Assembly (NCBI GenBank): GCA_003194525.1
Contig: NBIV01000117.1
Coordinates: forward strand, 1-64,000
Source of the DNA: Gracilariopsis chorda
Taxonomy: Eukaryota > Rhodophyta > Florideophyceae > Gracilariales > Gracilariaceae
Direction of reading: 5' to 3'
DNA length: 64,000 nucleotides
The position numbers were made by a program, and so were the translations under genes. Within the stretch, counting starts at the first letter, position 1. Every line of letters begins with the position of its first letter. The notes below the pieces were generated by a model, which searched no databases, was not told the DNA's origin, and worked only from the letters and a program-made list of their open reading frames with translations. Shown here one piece after another: positions 33,904 through 43,729 of the stretch.

Positions 33904-35690
33904 TCACTCTTCGCCGTTGCCCCGGGCGTAACCACCAGCAAGGCGGTAGGCCAACGCGTCCGCCATGGTGGTGACATCCCCTGATACCTCGGCAGCACTA
34001 AGACCGGCACCCCAGAGAAAAGGTGCGATGATCTCGTTTTCATTCGCCGTCACCCCGCTGGGGATAGAAGGTCCGGCACTTGCCGCCGAAGGGACAGCAG
34101 CCGGCTCGGCCGGAGATACCCCCTCTGGGAAAGCTTCCGCGATAGCGCCGGTTTCCTCTACGTCCATCTCCCCGGGTTCTTCCGGTTCGTTATCCACCAT
34201 TGGGTCATCCCCGCCGTATGCGCGGTAGTAGTCGTCAGAATCGACGTACCCCACCGGGTGGTCTTCCGGCACATGCTGGGGCGTATCGCGAAGCTCGCGC
34301 GCCTCCTCGGAGGAAATTTCCCGGAACTCCCAGGGGTCGAAGTAGATAAAATCCCCCGCAAGGGCGGTGTTTCTACCGAGTCCCGGACCACCGGTGTTAT
34401 CGCTGCCGCCATCCAGACGACCGCTTTGCTCCAGCGGGACCTCACTCCAGCGAACGCTGTCGATGTACCCAAGTAATTGGAGGACCTCTTCATTGTTGGC
34501 CTGGCCCCCAAGGGGATGCGAAGATCCAGGTTTCGGATCGCTGCCCGCACACGCAGTTGAAGGAACCAGAGACGATACTGGTCGTACGCCTCGTTGAGGA
34601 TACAAGCCGCAGTGCGGGCCGCCCACTCCGTAACCACTACGGACCACAACCCCGACCGGGGATCCTGCATGAGCAGCGAACCGAGGTACGTAAGTACCGG
34701 CGGGAGTTCTAAGTAGCACCCCCGGCAGGCTTCATGGAAGCGCCACCACTCGGGGAGTGCTACATACCGACCTAGTCGGTGAGGCGGCGCAATCCGCTCT
34801 ATCTCCACGTTCTGATACGGGATAAAATACCCGATTCGGGATCGCCAACGCCGCTCGTAGCGGATGAAGTTTTGGAGAAAGTTGGACCGGTATTGCCGGG
34901 GAAGGTACCTGAACTCCGCCCGAATAATCGGTCGCTCCCAACAAAGAGCTCCTTGCCGCGCTGCGGGGAAATTCCTCCAAGCGAGGGTCTCGAGGCGGAA
35001 CAGGTTCTTGCCGTACCCAATCTCCCCGCGAGTGCGGAAGTAGCTAACGTCGAAGCCAAACTCCGGTGGGACCGGTACATCGAATGGAGCCCGGCTCTGC
35101 CGTTGGTACGCCATGCGCGTCAACGCGGTCTGCGCCGCAGCGACGGTCTCGCCCGAATTTCTTCGGAGGTGGTGACGCGGAATCGCAATCCGGTGATGCC
35201 AATCCCACGATGTGGTGACTGCTCTGGGCAGATCCCGCGGAAGGGTGTCTGAGCCATCCGCATAAGCGGTGACCAATCCCTCATTGAGGACAGCGACCGG
35301 GTCAAACCACGGGGCAAGGCGCAGGCGCGACGCGTGATTCCGATTCATCGGGTTGAGCCCCACCAGGGTGTTGTAGGTTGGCCAGTTGGACACCGGAGTG
35401 GCTCCGGAGGACACCACCGAAGGTGGTAGTGCGAAGGGATGGTTGGCTGCAGCAGCCATATTCCCCGGTTGTACCGGATTTCGATCGCCCTGAGGCAAGG
35501 GAACTGACCGGAAACCGGTGGTGTATCGCCCGAGAAGCCTCGGAGGTTGGCTGAGGTTGTTGATGTTGTTGTCGTCGTTCATTTCTCCCTTGTCGAGGGT
35601 GGCTGTTGTTGTCGTTTGTGCGCTTGGTGACTCTGATGCAGAGGGATTTACCGGAGAACCGGAGACAGAGCACGCGTTTTTATCACCCAT
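33904..35690 (-). CDS. Antisense ORF of the gypsy element, unknown protein
   Basis: ATG at 35688-35690 opens a minus-strand frame to about 34480. After a one-base shift in a run of G/C, it continues in another frame to 33904, about 600 residues in all. The N-terminus is disordered (Thr/Asn-rich). The middle is aromatic- and Arg-rich and conserved (FDVSYFRTRGEIGYGKNLFR, EFRYLPRQYRSNFLQNFIRY, EACRGCYLELPPVLTYLG, SGLWSVVVTEW). The C-terminus is acidic. A diverged gypsy copy at 14.6-20.1 kb carries the same protein in the same place and orientation, so it is selected rather than chance. The position matches env in retroviruses, but it is on the other strand and I see no signal peptide or membrane segment. 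I do not recognise the family. Confidence 0.75.
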
Positions 35691-35734
35691 TTTCGTCTGG
35701 GAATCCTCCGCGTCCGCGGTCGTTTTCCCGTCTT

Positions 35735-35744
35735 AGGGGGGATA
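35735..35744 (+). other. Polypurine tract of the gypsy element
   Basis: AGGGGGGATA lies immediately before the 3' LTR start TGAAGTG; it serves as plus-strand primer. Confidence 0.85.
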
Positions 35745-36571
35745 TGAAGTGCAACGCCCTCAGGGAGGGATTCTAGGTACTTGATCGTTTTCCCGATATT
35801 ATCGGTTGAGTAGTGTGTATATGAACTACGCCCCACAATGGTGGGTATTGACACGTGGGACCCGGTTTTGGGTCAATTGGCTGTTGGCCATAGTAGTGGA
35901 TGTTGCCACGAAATGTGGAGTATTTTAGTTAATATTATTTATTATTTTCACACCCATTTCTGGGAAGCTAGTACTTAGTACGACGGCGCACTGCCGTCGG
36001 ACCAGTAAACCTTCCCCAACAAGGGACCCCAACCTCGGGAACTGGCTCTAGTTGTTGCCGCTTGCGCGCGTACTCTACTCCTCCTTGGAGGGAAACGCCG
36101 TAAACCATGGGACATCTAACCCCCTTGCACATCTAAAGAAGCCCATCCTTGGGAGTATAATTGTTCCAATCATATTGGTGTTTCGCCCTGTATAGGGAGT
36201 CCTGTCCACCGGCATTGCCGTATCTATTCGTCGCTCTCGCGACTCACTTTGTCCTTCTTTCCTCCTCTTCGCCCTTTCTTTTTCCCCTGTTTAGGGTAGC
36301 ACCTCCCGCTATCCGCGGCCCTCGTGTGCGCATCGGCTCACACACCCCCACTTAGGTGGAAACATACCTCTACTGAGGATCACACCCCGCTCACGCGGAT
36401 ACCGATTCTTCGCCTTCACCTCCCTGCGCGAGTCGCGACAGGTGTCCCTGGTCTTACAAACCGGCTTCGCCGTGACACCTCTGGGAGGGCTCTACCCAAC
36501 TGGGTTCACCTCGTGAGAGGAAGATCCCGAACGTCTTTCGGTGTTTTTCCCCTTTGGGGCATTGCACCACA
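35745..36571 (+). repeat. 3' LTR of the gypsy element
   Basis: It is 827 bp with the same ends as the 5' LTR, and is followed by the target duplication AAAAC at 36572-36576. Confidence 0.95.
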
Positions 36572-36604
36572 AAAACAATTCTATGTTTATGGACCTCAGA
36601 TAAG
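36572..36604 (-). pseudogene. 33-bp scrap of the split gene between the two LTR elements
   Basis: This sliver lies between the gypsy 3' LTR and the copia 5' LTR. Read on the minus strand with the flanks joined through the two 5-bp duplications, it keeps one open frame (LSEVHKHRIV) linking 40210 and leftwards to 24869. It shows that both elements landed in one reading frame, 28 bp apart. Confidence 0.75.
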
Positions 36605-36694
36605 TGTCAAACAGCATTACAGTACAAAAACCATACATAAGCTAGGCGACGACAGACAAAGAGGTAAAGAGACAGTCAGTGCCTCTCACCCACA
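36605..36694 (+). repeat. 5' LTR of the copia element (90 bp)
   Basis: TGTCAAACAGCATTACAGTA...CTCTCACCCACA. It is nearly identical to 40120-40209 and very short for a copia LTR. Confidence 0.9.
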
Positions 36695-36704
36695 GGTTAT
36701 GGGC
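36695..36704 (+). other. Copia primer-binding site, half-tRNA type
   Basis: GGTTATGGGC directly abuts the LTR. It is complementary to the anticodon loop region of eukaryotic initiator tRNA-Met (GCCCATAACC), not to a tRNA 3' end. Drosophila copia and yeast Ty5 prime this way from a cleaved initiator tRNA. Confidence 0.75.
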
Positions 36705-36916
36705 AAACGCTACATGCGCCATTAACTCCCACCGCTCTTGACCCACCACAAAAGTCCACAACAACTCCCCCATCCGTACGAGCAGCACGGCATCTCGGCC
36801 GCAAACCTGGCAAGAATCCTCACGTACAAGACCTCTACACCAACTCCATAATCACCCAGAACGATAACCACATACCCCGCGACACCACTGAACTTCCCAC
36901 ACCCTCCATCGCAGCC

Positions 36917-37609
36917 ATGGAATCAGAGAAGGCGCCCAAAATACCAAACCTTCACACTTTCAAGTATGCTCTGTGGTACTTAGCACTCAAAACCTACGCG
37001 GCCATCATTGAAGTGCTCCCACACCTCCAACAAAATCCACCCCTTCACGCAGACTTCAATGCTCAGAAACTGTTCCACAACAAGCAAAACCGCTTGTTAG
37101 CTGCAGTACTAGGCATCGTTACCATAGACATACTCGGTCTACTCCTCGTTCCTGAAGACGAACCAACACCTCACAGCCTAGTGGAACGAATCATCCACCA
37201 CATCAATCAGTCCACCAAAGACGACCACCAGTTTCTGAAAGCAGAAGCCAAAAACATCTGATGCAACGTAGAATCTCCGATCGAAACCTACCTATCAGAA
37301 CAAATCAAAGACAGGCAACGCATGATCGTGGCGAAATATCCTGGAATAGGAGATGAAGAAACCACAGTTGACTTCATAATCGCTGCACTCAGATTTTCTC
37401 AGACTCTTGCCCCCATCCTAGCACCCATACTAGCCAACAAACCGATTACACTCAAGACCTTGACTCGCGTGTTCAAATCGCTTGCCACCCTTTACCGCCC
37501 CGCTCACAGCGGACCTCACATCACTGCAGGTACACCAAGAATCACCGGGGACTATGGACCAATACATAAACACTTCACCTCACGGCAACACTTCAACCGC
37601 CCGCCGTAA
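36917..37609 (+). pseudogene. Copia gag
   Basis: ATG 36917 opens FKYALWYLALKTYAAIIEVL and LFHNKQNRLLAAVLGIV, a helical gag of UBN2/copia type. TGA at 37259-37261 breaks it, and the next part (37322-37609, DEETTVDFIIAALRFSQTL, KPITLKTLTRVFKSL) continues gag. No zinc knuckle is visible. Confidence 0.7.
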
Positions 37610-37756
37610 TTGGGAAAATGAATCCCATACCACCAACTATGCTCATACCACAAAGCCCTTGGCAGAAAATGCAACCACACCGATGTCCAATGCAGGGACC
37701 CAAACCACCCCAAGAATCTCACAGGCAAACCCCAAGCCCATCTAGCACATACCAGC

Positions 37757-38674
37757 TTGGCATATCCAACACAGCACCAGTATGCATATCAACCCATCGC
37801 CCAGCCCACAGCATACCCATCACTTCAGCCACCAACGACAACCACACTCAACCAAATCGACCTCACCTTGGAAATTGGCAGTGAAGCCAATGTTATGTTA
37901 ATCCTAAAGAGTGGCGCGCATCCCACGCATCTCACGTGCCCCAGACCCACCATGAACCCTACAGCCACAAAACTCCTAACTCATTCCGCCACGCATCAGA
38001 CAACAAGATGCACTCATCATGGAATCATCCACCTGCACACGAACAGAAATAAGAAGATTCAAACGCACGCCGTAGCCAACCACCACATCAGACACAATCT
38101 CCTTTCAGTCCATGATTTAGCATTTCGCTATGGCAGAGTATCCTTCACGAGAACCAAAGGCACCATAAGGGACACCACACAATCACCGCCCATCCTGCTG
38201 GGCACAGCTCTCTGGGACGGCAATCACTATCAACTGAACGGCAAAATATTGCACAATATCTCAGCTCACACAGCACGCACGTTCCCCTGCCCCCACCGTA
38301 AACGAACACTACCTCCCTCACCCACCACTAGTCCCAAGCGCCAGCCTTCCACAACACGACGTCCGTCTTCAGCCAAGGGCAAATCGAAAGCTCCATCCAT
38401 ATCCTCCACGCACTTTCATAAGGTCCCCACCCCTCTCCTTCACAGTCTATCAAAACCCATCAAAGCACGGCACAAAAGCATCGTCCAACGGGAAACCCAC
38501 AAATGGCACCTGAAGCACAACCACGCGCGTCTGGGCAAATTACGCCTCACTGCCATCAAACAGCTAATACCCACCATGCCATCGCAACTACCCATTGACA
38601 TCAAACTCACCTGCAGTGCGTGCAACCACGCTAAGCTTTACCCCTCCCCACACAAAAGAACATCGTACGTTTAA
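37757..38674 (+). pseudogene. Copia protease and GAG-pre-integrase
   Basis: DLTLEIGSEANVMLILKSGAHPTHL is the protease; the catalytic Asp of DSGA is Lys here. RHNLLSVHDL is the hallmark after copia proteases. WHLKHNHARLGKLRL...CSACNHAKLY (about 38500-38640) is the zinc-binding GAG-pre-integrase. The stop at 38672-38674 precedes the deletion that removes the integrase core. Confidence 0.8.
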
Positions 38675-38767
38675 TCCCAGGCGTTTACGTCAGGTCAGAC
38701 ACGTGCGGCCCTGTGAAACCAAAATCAGCACACGACGACATTTACTGCGGACCGCACGACACAACGC

Positions 38768-40119
38768 ATGTTAATCGCATTACATGCCTCCCTCCAACTG
38801 CCCCTGGAACATATTGACATAAAGACCGCTTATCATCACGAGTGCTATCAACACGATCGGCCTATATATGTTAAACAAATGCAGTGGTTTAATGGCACTT
38901 ACAAGCACTCAGGCCAATACGGAAAGCTCATCGGCAACTTGTACGGATCACCCCCTGCAGCATAATACTATAACCACGGTCTCAAAAAATTCCTTACAAG
39001 CATCGGCTTCAAGGCCTCCGAGCACGATACCTTCCTCTATATTCACAAAACTGACACAGGTTACATTGTCATCAGCACAACCATCGACGATTTCCTGGTC
39101 CTACCTTCCCATCCATGCCTTATAGATAACCTTCACACCCAACTGCTGCGAAAATACAAAATTAAACGACTTGGTACGCCGCGACGTTTCCTCAACTGGA
39201 TCATCACGCAGACCAAGGACGGGACACACATACCGCAACCAGATGCCATTGAAGCCATCCTTAATCAAACCGAAATGCGAAATTGCAACCCCACGCAGAC
39301 TCCATACAATACACTCACGGTCCTCGATCAACAGCCCTCCACATAACTACTCACGCCCGAAGAAGCAACGCGATATCGACAGGTTCTCGGTGAAAATCGT
39401 TATAACACGGACAGTACACTCCCCGACATTGCTTATGCCACCAATCGTCCCGCGCAGCACATGTGAAAACCGAAACATCATCAAAACCTTGCATTGAAGT
39501 GTCTTCTTCGCTATCTCAAGGGAACACGCACTCACGGCTTACTATACCCAACCGCAATCAGTACCATACACAAGAGAACACCATTTACCGTATAGAGCGA
39601 TTCTGACTTCGAAACGCAAAGAACCGCAAGTTGATAACAGGCACAGTTCACTGTATCAACTCTACACTGGTCTCTTGGGCATCCCGAAAACAAAATATTG
39701 TAGCGCTCTCCACAACCGAAGCGGAATACATTGCGGCAACCGACGCAATACGCCACAAAACTAGGCTAACCAAACTTCTCAACGACGCCCAGACTCACCT
39801 CTCCCATCCAACTCCGCACCATGTCGATAACCGTTCCGCATTGCTTATAGCACAGAATCAAGCGCCGACGAAACAGCGCAAGTACATCGATCTGCGGCAC
39901 CACTTTCTCCAACATCACATCGCCAATAACACCATCAGCATCCACCGCATTCCAACGACCGAAATGAAAGCGGATATCTTTACGAAATTCTTGCATCGTG
40001 ATCCGTTCACTTCTATTCGTGCGGCGATAAGAATCGTTACCCGTCCTACACAAAAAATGAGACGCACCAACTTGGGACTTTCAAACAACGACACATCTTG
40101 CTGCATCAAATTTTTGCAA
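38768..40119 (+). pseudogene. Copia reverse transcriptase (C-terminal part) and RNase H
   Basis: EHIDIKTAYHHECYQHDRPIYVKQ (split by no stop) enters the RT palm late. YGKLIGNLYGSPPAA and TDTGYIVISTTIDDFLVLP (about 39050-39105) follow, where the usual YVDD is TIDD. KRLGTPRRFLNWIITQTKDG continues. RNase H contains SWASRKQNIVALSTTEAEYI (about 39676-39735), VDNRSALLI and KYIDLRHHFLQHHI. Stops at 38962-38965 and elsewhere break it. Confidence 0.85.
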
Positions 40120-40209
40120 TGTCAAACAGCATTACAGTACAACAACCATACATAAGCTAGGCAACGACGGACGACGAAGTAAAGAGACAGTCAGTGCCTC
40201 TCACCCACA
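40120..40209 (+). repeat. 3' LTR of the copia element (90 bp)
   Basis: It matches 36605-36694 with a few changes and is followed by the duplicated ATAAG. Confidence 0.9.
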
Positions 40210-40700
40210 ATAAGGGCAGAAAACGAGCGGTTGGCGCATCAGGGAATGGACTCACAACTACGTTCTTTACCTCTCTCGCCTTCTCCAAAACATGGTCATT
40301 CCCACGCATGTAAACAGACTCGATACCTTTTCCAGTCTCATTACCCAGAGCATAGAGTATACAATCGACAAGGCAACGGTCCGTTGCACACCTGAGTATT
40401 GCATTGTCGACAACTGGCCTAGTCCCGTTGGAGCTTTTCGTAATTATGTACCTGCAGGGGCCACACGTTTGCCGCCCGAGAACATTGGCCGAATGCAAAG
40501 TGTCACTGGAGTGGATCCGTACTGAGTGTTCAAACTCACTGTAGGACTCAATTTGCTCCAGTGGGTTTGGTGCTAGCCTGGAAGGTGGGCTAAGGATTGT
40601 GCTTGTTTTTGGGCAGCCGTTATCACTAAAGATGCAGACCTCTCGCTTCACACCCTTGTGATTGGGTTCGGAGCTAAAAATGGCATCCCTTGAATGTCAG
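40210..40700 (-). pseudogene. 5' part of the gene split by the copia and gypsy elements
   Basis: The minus-strand frame reads EPNHKGVKREVCIFSDNG, then FEHSVRIHSSDTLHSANVLG, RPVVDNAILRCATDRCLVDC and VSPFPDAPTARFLPL, where the copia LTR begins. Joined through both target duplications it continues at 36600 and then 24869 without a stop for about 60 more codons. TGA just upstream (about 40702-40704) hides the true start. I do not know the family. The C-terminal CXC-like zinc motif (24.3 kb) suggests a DNA-binding or transposon protein. Confidence 0.55.
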
Positions 40701-42014
40701 GTATGGGTGTTATGGAGGGAACAAGAACGTGCTTCGGACAGTATGTTAAGAACAAATGGGGAATCGATCAATGGAATCCCTGAGCACTTGCTGAGCTCAG
40801 AACTAAACGGTTGCTCAGACGATTGTTCATACCAGAGCAGTTGAAGTAACTATAAACTGAGACGTGGACCATTTCGAGCATTACGCAAAGGAAGAAGATC
40901 GATTCTGCCGCTATGTTGTAAACGAAGACAAATGAAGCAATCCTGTTCTTTTATGTATAGAGAATGCCGAAATCGACTTTCCCACGATAGCAATGCTCAT
41001 CTAGACCGTTTGCCGTAACGACGAAGATTGCATACCCTGGCCCATTTTTGAGTTGCCGAACTGGAGTCAGAGCACAGCTTAACTATACATGACTGAAGCT
41101 GAGAAAAGTGGTTTTATAGCGGCAATATATCAACTTCTGCTCGTTTGCGAATCTGGTTTTCACTCAAGGTCACAGCAATAGTTGGTCTTTCCTTGGAGTT
41201 TTGGCCATAGGCCTTGCAGGGTACGTTTTCTGTTACTGGAAAGGGATTGACAGTGACAGCTTTCGGAGTGTTTGCCATTGCCAAAAGTAACTCCATCAGT
41301 GTTTTGGCCTGGTAAGCGGTACATACATTCCAAACACAGGTACGGAGGATGTAAGGTGTGCAGAACAGTGGAGGCAGTGGAAGAAGTCCAAGGACGTAGG
41401 ATTACAGAGAAGTGGGGAAGGGGAAGCTCAAAATCAGCACAGGACGACGACGAAGGGAGAATTTTGGGCAGAGGATTTCCCTCGGTAAGAACTTAAAGTG
41501 TGATATCCGGAATTTCAAAATTTTTCATCTCCCACGGACTGTTGAGGTTGGAAAGTTCCAGCAATAGCTCCAGCCTTTCGAAAGGCTCCTGGTTTTTTAG
41601 ATACAGTATCACCGGTCCAGGATCATGGCTCTGTGCATAGAGCACATATGTGTAGCACCCAGGCCGACCTTGTCGTTAAAGAGCATTGCCCCGACCCGCA
41701 CGGTTTCCTTTCCACCCACCTTTGAAAATGCGCGGATGGACAACTAAGTCTTTTCGAAGTCGGTTTTCACGAAGATTTCAAGAAGAGTCCTCCTTTACTC
41801 CGTAATGGTACACGTTGGGAAAAGCGCTGTATGGAAATGGCAAACGGCCGTCACATGTGGCCATTTCGTGAAGCGATTTACCAAAGATTTCGGGTTGAAA
41901 AGTGGCCATGAAATCCACAGAACTGGCGAAAAGTGCACTACAAACTGCTAGCATAGCAGCTTCTTATAGCAAGCGGCTCGAAACATACCGGATTTTCTTT
42001 CTCCTCCCCCTGAT
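40701..42014 (-). other. Degenerate coding-like sequence, unassigned
   Basis: Minus-strand bits such as ATFQPEIFGKSLHEMATCDG (about 41850-41910), AMLFNDKVGLGATHMCSMHR (about 41635-41695), LELLLELSNLNSPWEMKNFE (about 41520-41580) and a 60-codon frame at 41114-41296 look protein-like but lie in different frames with stops between. They may be the upstream part of the split gene. There is no clear plus-strand gene. Confidence 0.35.
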
Positions 42015-42868
42015 ATGGCTACCATTTTACCGTCCACTCCACCACCCACCTCGCCCTCCGCGATGGTTCCCAACGAAACCCCTTCTAAATCCTGTCCTCC
42101 ATCAGCCTCGCGACCTTTTAATACTCCCAAAGCGAAACCGTACCGCTTCTCTGCCACTGAAGACCTCATCATCGTCTGCGAAGTAGCGGCGGCGAACGCG
42201 CTCATCACTCCTTACGGCAAGATCGTGGCAGTGTTTGCAGTGGCATCTCAGAAAGCGAACGAGCATGAGGCGCTAACTGTCAAGACAAGCATCAAGAGCA
42301 TACAAGATCGTTACAAGAAGTCACAAGACATCTTCGACAAGCAAGATGCGCGAGAGCGCGTGATGTCGGGGGTTTGTGGTTAGGTTACCGAAATGGGTAA
42401 GTTGCTTGGTGCAATGGCAAAAGCGAAGGAGGGTATTCAACGTGGCAAGAACGCCGAGGAGGAAGAGAAGCGTCGCAAGGAGGCTGAGAAGGAGAGGATG
42501 GGGAAGGAGATGGTTGCACGGCTGTTGGTTAGGATAAGCAAGGATGATCCGGATGTTGAGGGTGATGTCGATACTCAAGGTCAAGAAGAAGGGCCGGTGT
42601 CTAAGAAGAGGCGATTAAGTGGCAGGCTGAGTGCGGGGATGGCAGGGGAGCTGTCCTCGTTCGGACAAGCGCTAAAGGAAGGGGACATGCTGCTGGTCCA
42701 AGTCAAACAAGAACGCTTCGTTCTAGAGCGCTAGCGGCTGAAGTTCGAGCAAGAGGGACGCGAGAAGGAGAGATCTCTGCCGCGAGGAGAGCGCGCGAAG
42801 CGGGCGATAAGCTGGAACTGGACAAGTTTAAGCTAATGATGAAAATGTTCGCGAGTAAACGTGAGTAG
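42015..42868 (+). pseudogene. SANT/Myb-like protein of a PIF/Harbinger-type element
   Basis: ATG 42015 opens a proline-rich start, then a SANT/Myb-like trihelix (YRFSATEDLIIVCEVAAANA, SIKSIQDRYKKSQDIF). A highly charged coiled coil follows (KRRKEAEKERMGKEMVARLL) with the typical end KLELDKFKLMMKMFASKRE at TAG 42866-42868. Two in-frame TAG codons (42381-42383, 42732-42734), each one C-to-T step from CAG, and one frameshift near 42770 interrupt it. Harbinger elements encode such a Myb-like partner that carries the nuclease into the nucleus and to the element ends. Confidence 0.65.
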
Positions 42869-42889
42869 GTAGTCGGCTGCTCATTGACT

Positions 42890-43729
42890 TTAAGGAATCC
42901 AATTTGACGATTCTTTGGAGCCTCGACAGCGCAAGATGGCCTGCGGGATCTGAAAGTCCCCTGCTCTCGCGGGAACCCGAGGAGCAAGGACAAATGCTTT
43001 ACGTTCAACTATTTTTGTGTGCAATGATGCCTCCAGCGTCGAAGGGTCACACATGAAGTACTGTGCTATAGTTGTAGGGTACATGGAGGCTTGCAGGTTT
43101 GTTTGTAGTAACGAAGCTGCATACAAAGCTCCGACTGGCGATTCTAACACGAGAAGTTTCCTCTTGAAGTCCACAGCTGTCCAGTACAGCTTAAAATCCT
43201 TGAATAGCCACTCTACCGTCACTATTGCCGCGGACATGGCTTGGTTGAAGGCCCCTTGCACTGCAGAAAGATTCGAACCTTGAAACTGAACTTCCATGAA
43301 CGACCTGATGTTGTATCCCGAGTCACCGTAGATGACATACTGCTTTCCAGCTATGAAAAGAACCTCTGATAGTTGCTCTTCCAGTCCGCTACGAACATAA
43401 AACGTCCATTCGTGCCGATATTTTTCAATTGGACCAGCAGCAGGCAAAATGAGGCTCTCTGGAGTAGTAAGAACTTGGTATTTCAGTGCATGTTTCCGCT
43501 TAAATCCATTGCAAATAACAAGTTGTTCCGTGGTCTCTGCTGGACGCGAGATTCGAAGACTCTTTCCGTCTATTAAACCCACGCAGTTATCCAGTGCAAC
43601 ATTTTTCTCATAAACAGCTCTGGAATACATCTTCGCGCACTCATTTATGTATTCAGGTGAGATTTTGCCCATGATGAGGTGGCAATGAGCGTTTAAAAAC
43701 GCTTTTATGCCCTTCCAGAACAACTCAAC
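42890..43729 (-). pseudogene. PIF/Harbinger DDE nuclease (HARBI1-like), N-terminally truncated
   Basis: This 277-codon minus-strand frame contains NCVGLIDGKSLRISRP (first Asp), YVIYGDSGYNIRSF (second Asp) and TVEWLFKDFKLYW (Glu), the DDE_Tnp_4 layout. A full-length protein would have an extra helix-turn-helix N-terminus; here the frame starts without ATG after a stop. It converges with the SANT gene, with 21 bp between their ends. The catalytic residues are present, but the missing N-terminus makes it a remnant. Confidence 0.85.

Larger units (their letters stand above)
24870..36571 (+). mobile_element. Near-complete Ty3/gypsy chromovirus, 11.7 kb
   Basis: Two 827-bp LTRs (24870-25696, 35745-36571) differ at only about a dozen or so sites by eye and begin TG and end CA. 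AAAAC is duplicated at 24865-24869 and 36572-36576. Internal order is primer-binding site, gag, protease, reverse transcriptase, RNase H, integrase, long linker, chromodomain, an antisense ORF, polypurine tract. Insertion is recent by LTR identity, but two in-frame TAA codons and single-base frameshifts in gag, integrase and the antisense ORF make this copy defective unless they are assembly errors. The whole unit is unusually rich in tiny perfect hairpins. Confidence 0.95.
36605..40209 (+). mobile_element. Ty1/copia element, internally deleted, 3.6 kb
   Basis: Direct repeats of 90 bp (36605-36694 and 40120-40209) start TGTCAAACAG and end CACCCACA, with ATAAG duplicated outside (36600-36604 and 40210-40214). 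Gag, protease, GAG-pre-integrase, a trace of integrase, the last part of reverse transcriptase and RNase H are present. Most of integrase and the RT fingers are missing, the join being at about 38700-38770. Many stops are present. It cannot move on its own. Confidence 0.92.

Noticed and set aside
25700-36571. CRISPR or phage-like origin for the hairpin-rich segment
   Set aside because: LTRs, target duplication and Ty3 domains fully define it as a retrotransposon; the hairpins are not regular repeats with spacers.
1-43000. A changed genetic code (TAA/TAG/TGA read as amino acids)
   Set aside because: Host genes in the same window end at TAA (eIF3d, ABCA), TAG (RTF1, NMD3) and TGA (TRMO, VMA21-like, ABCA), and read no stops internally.
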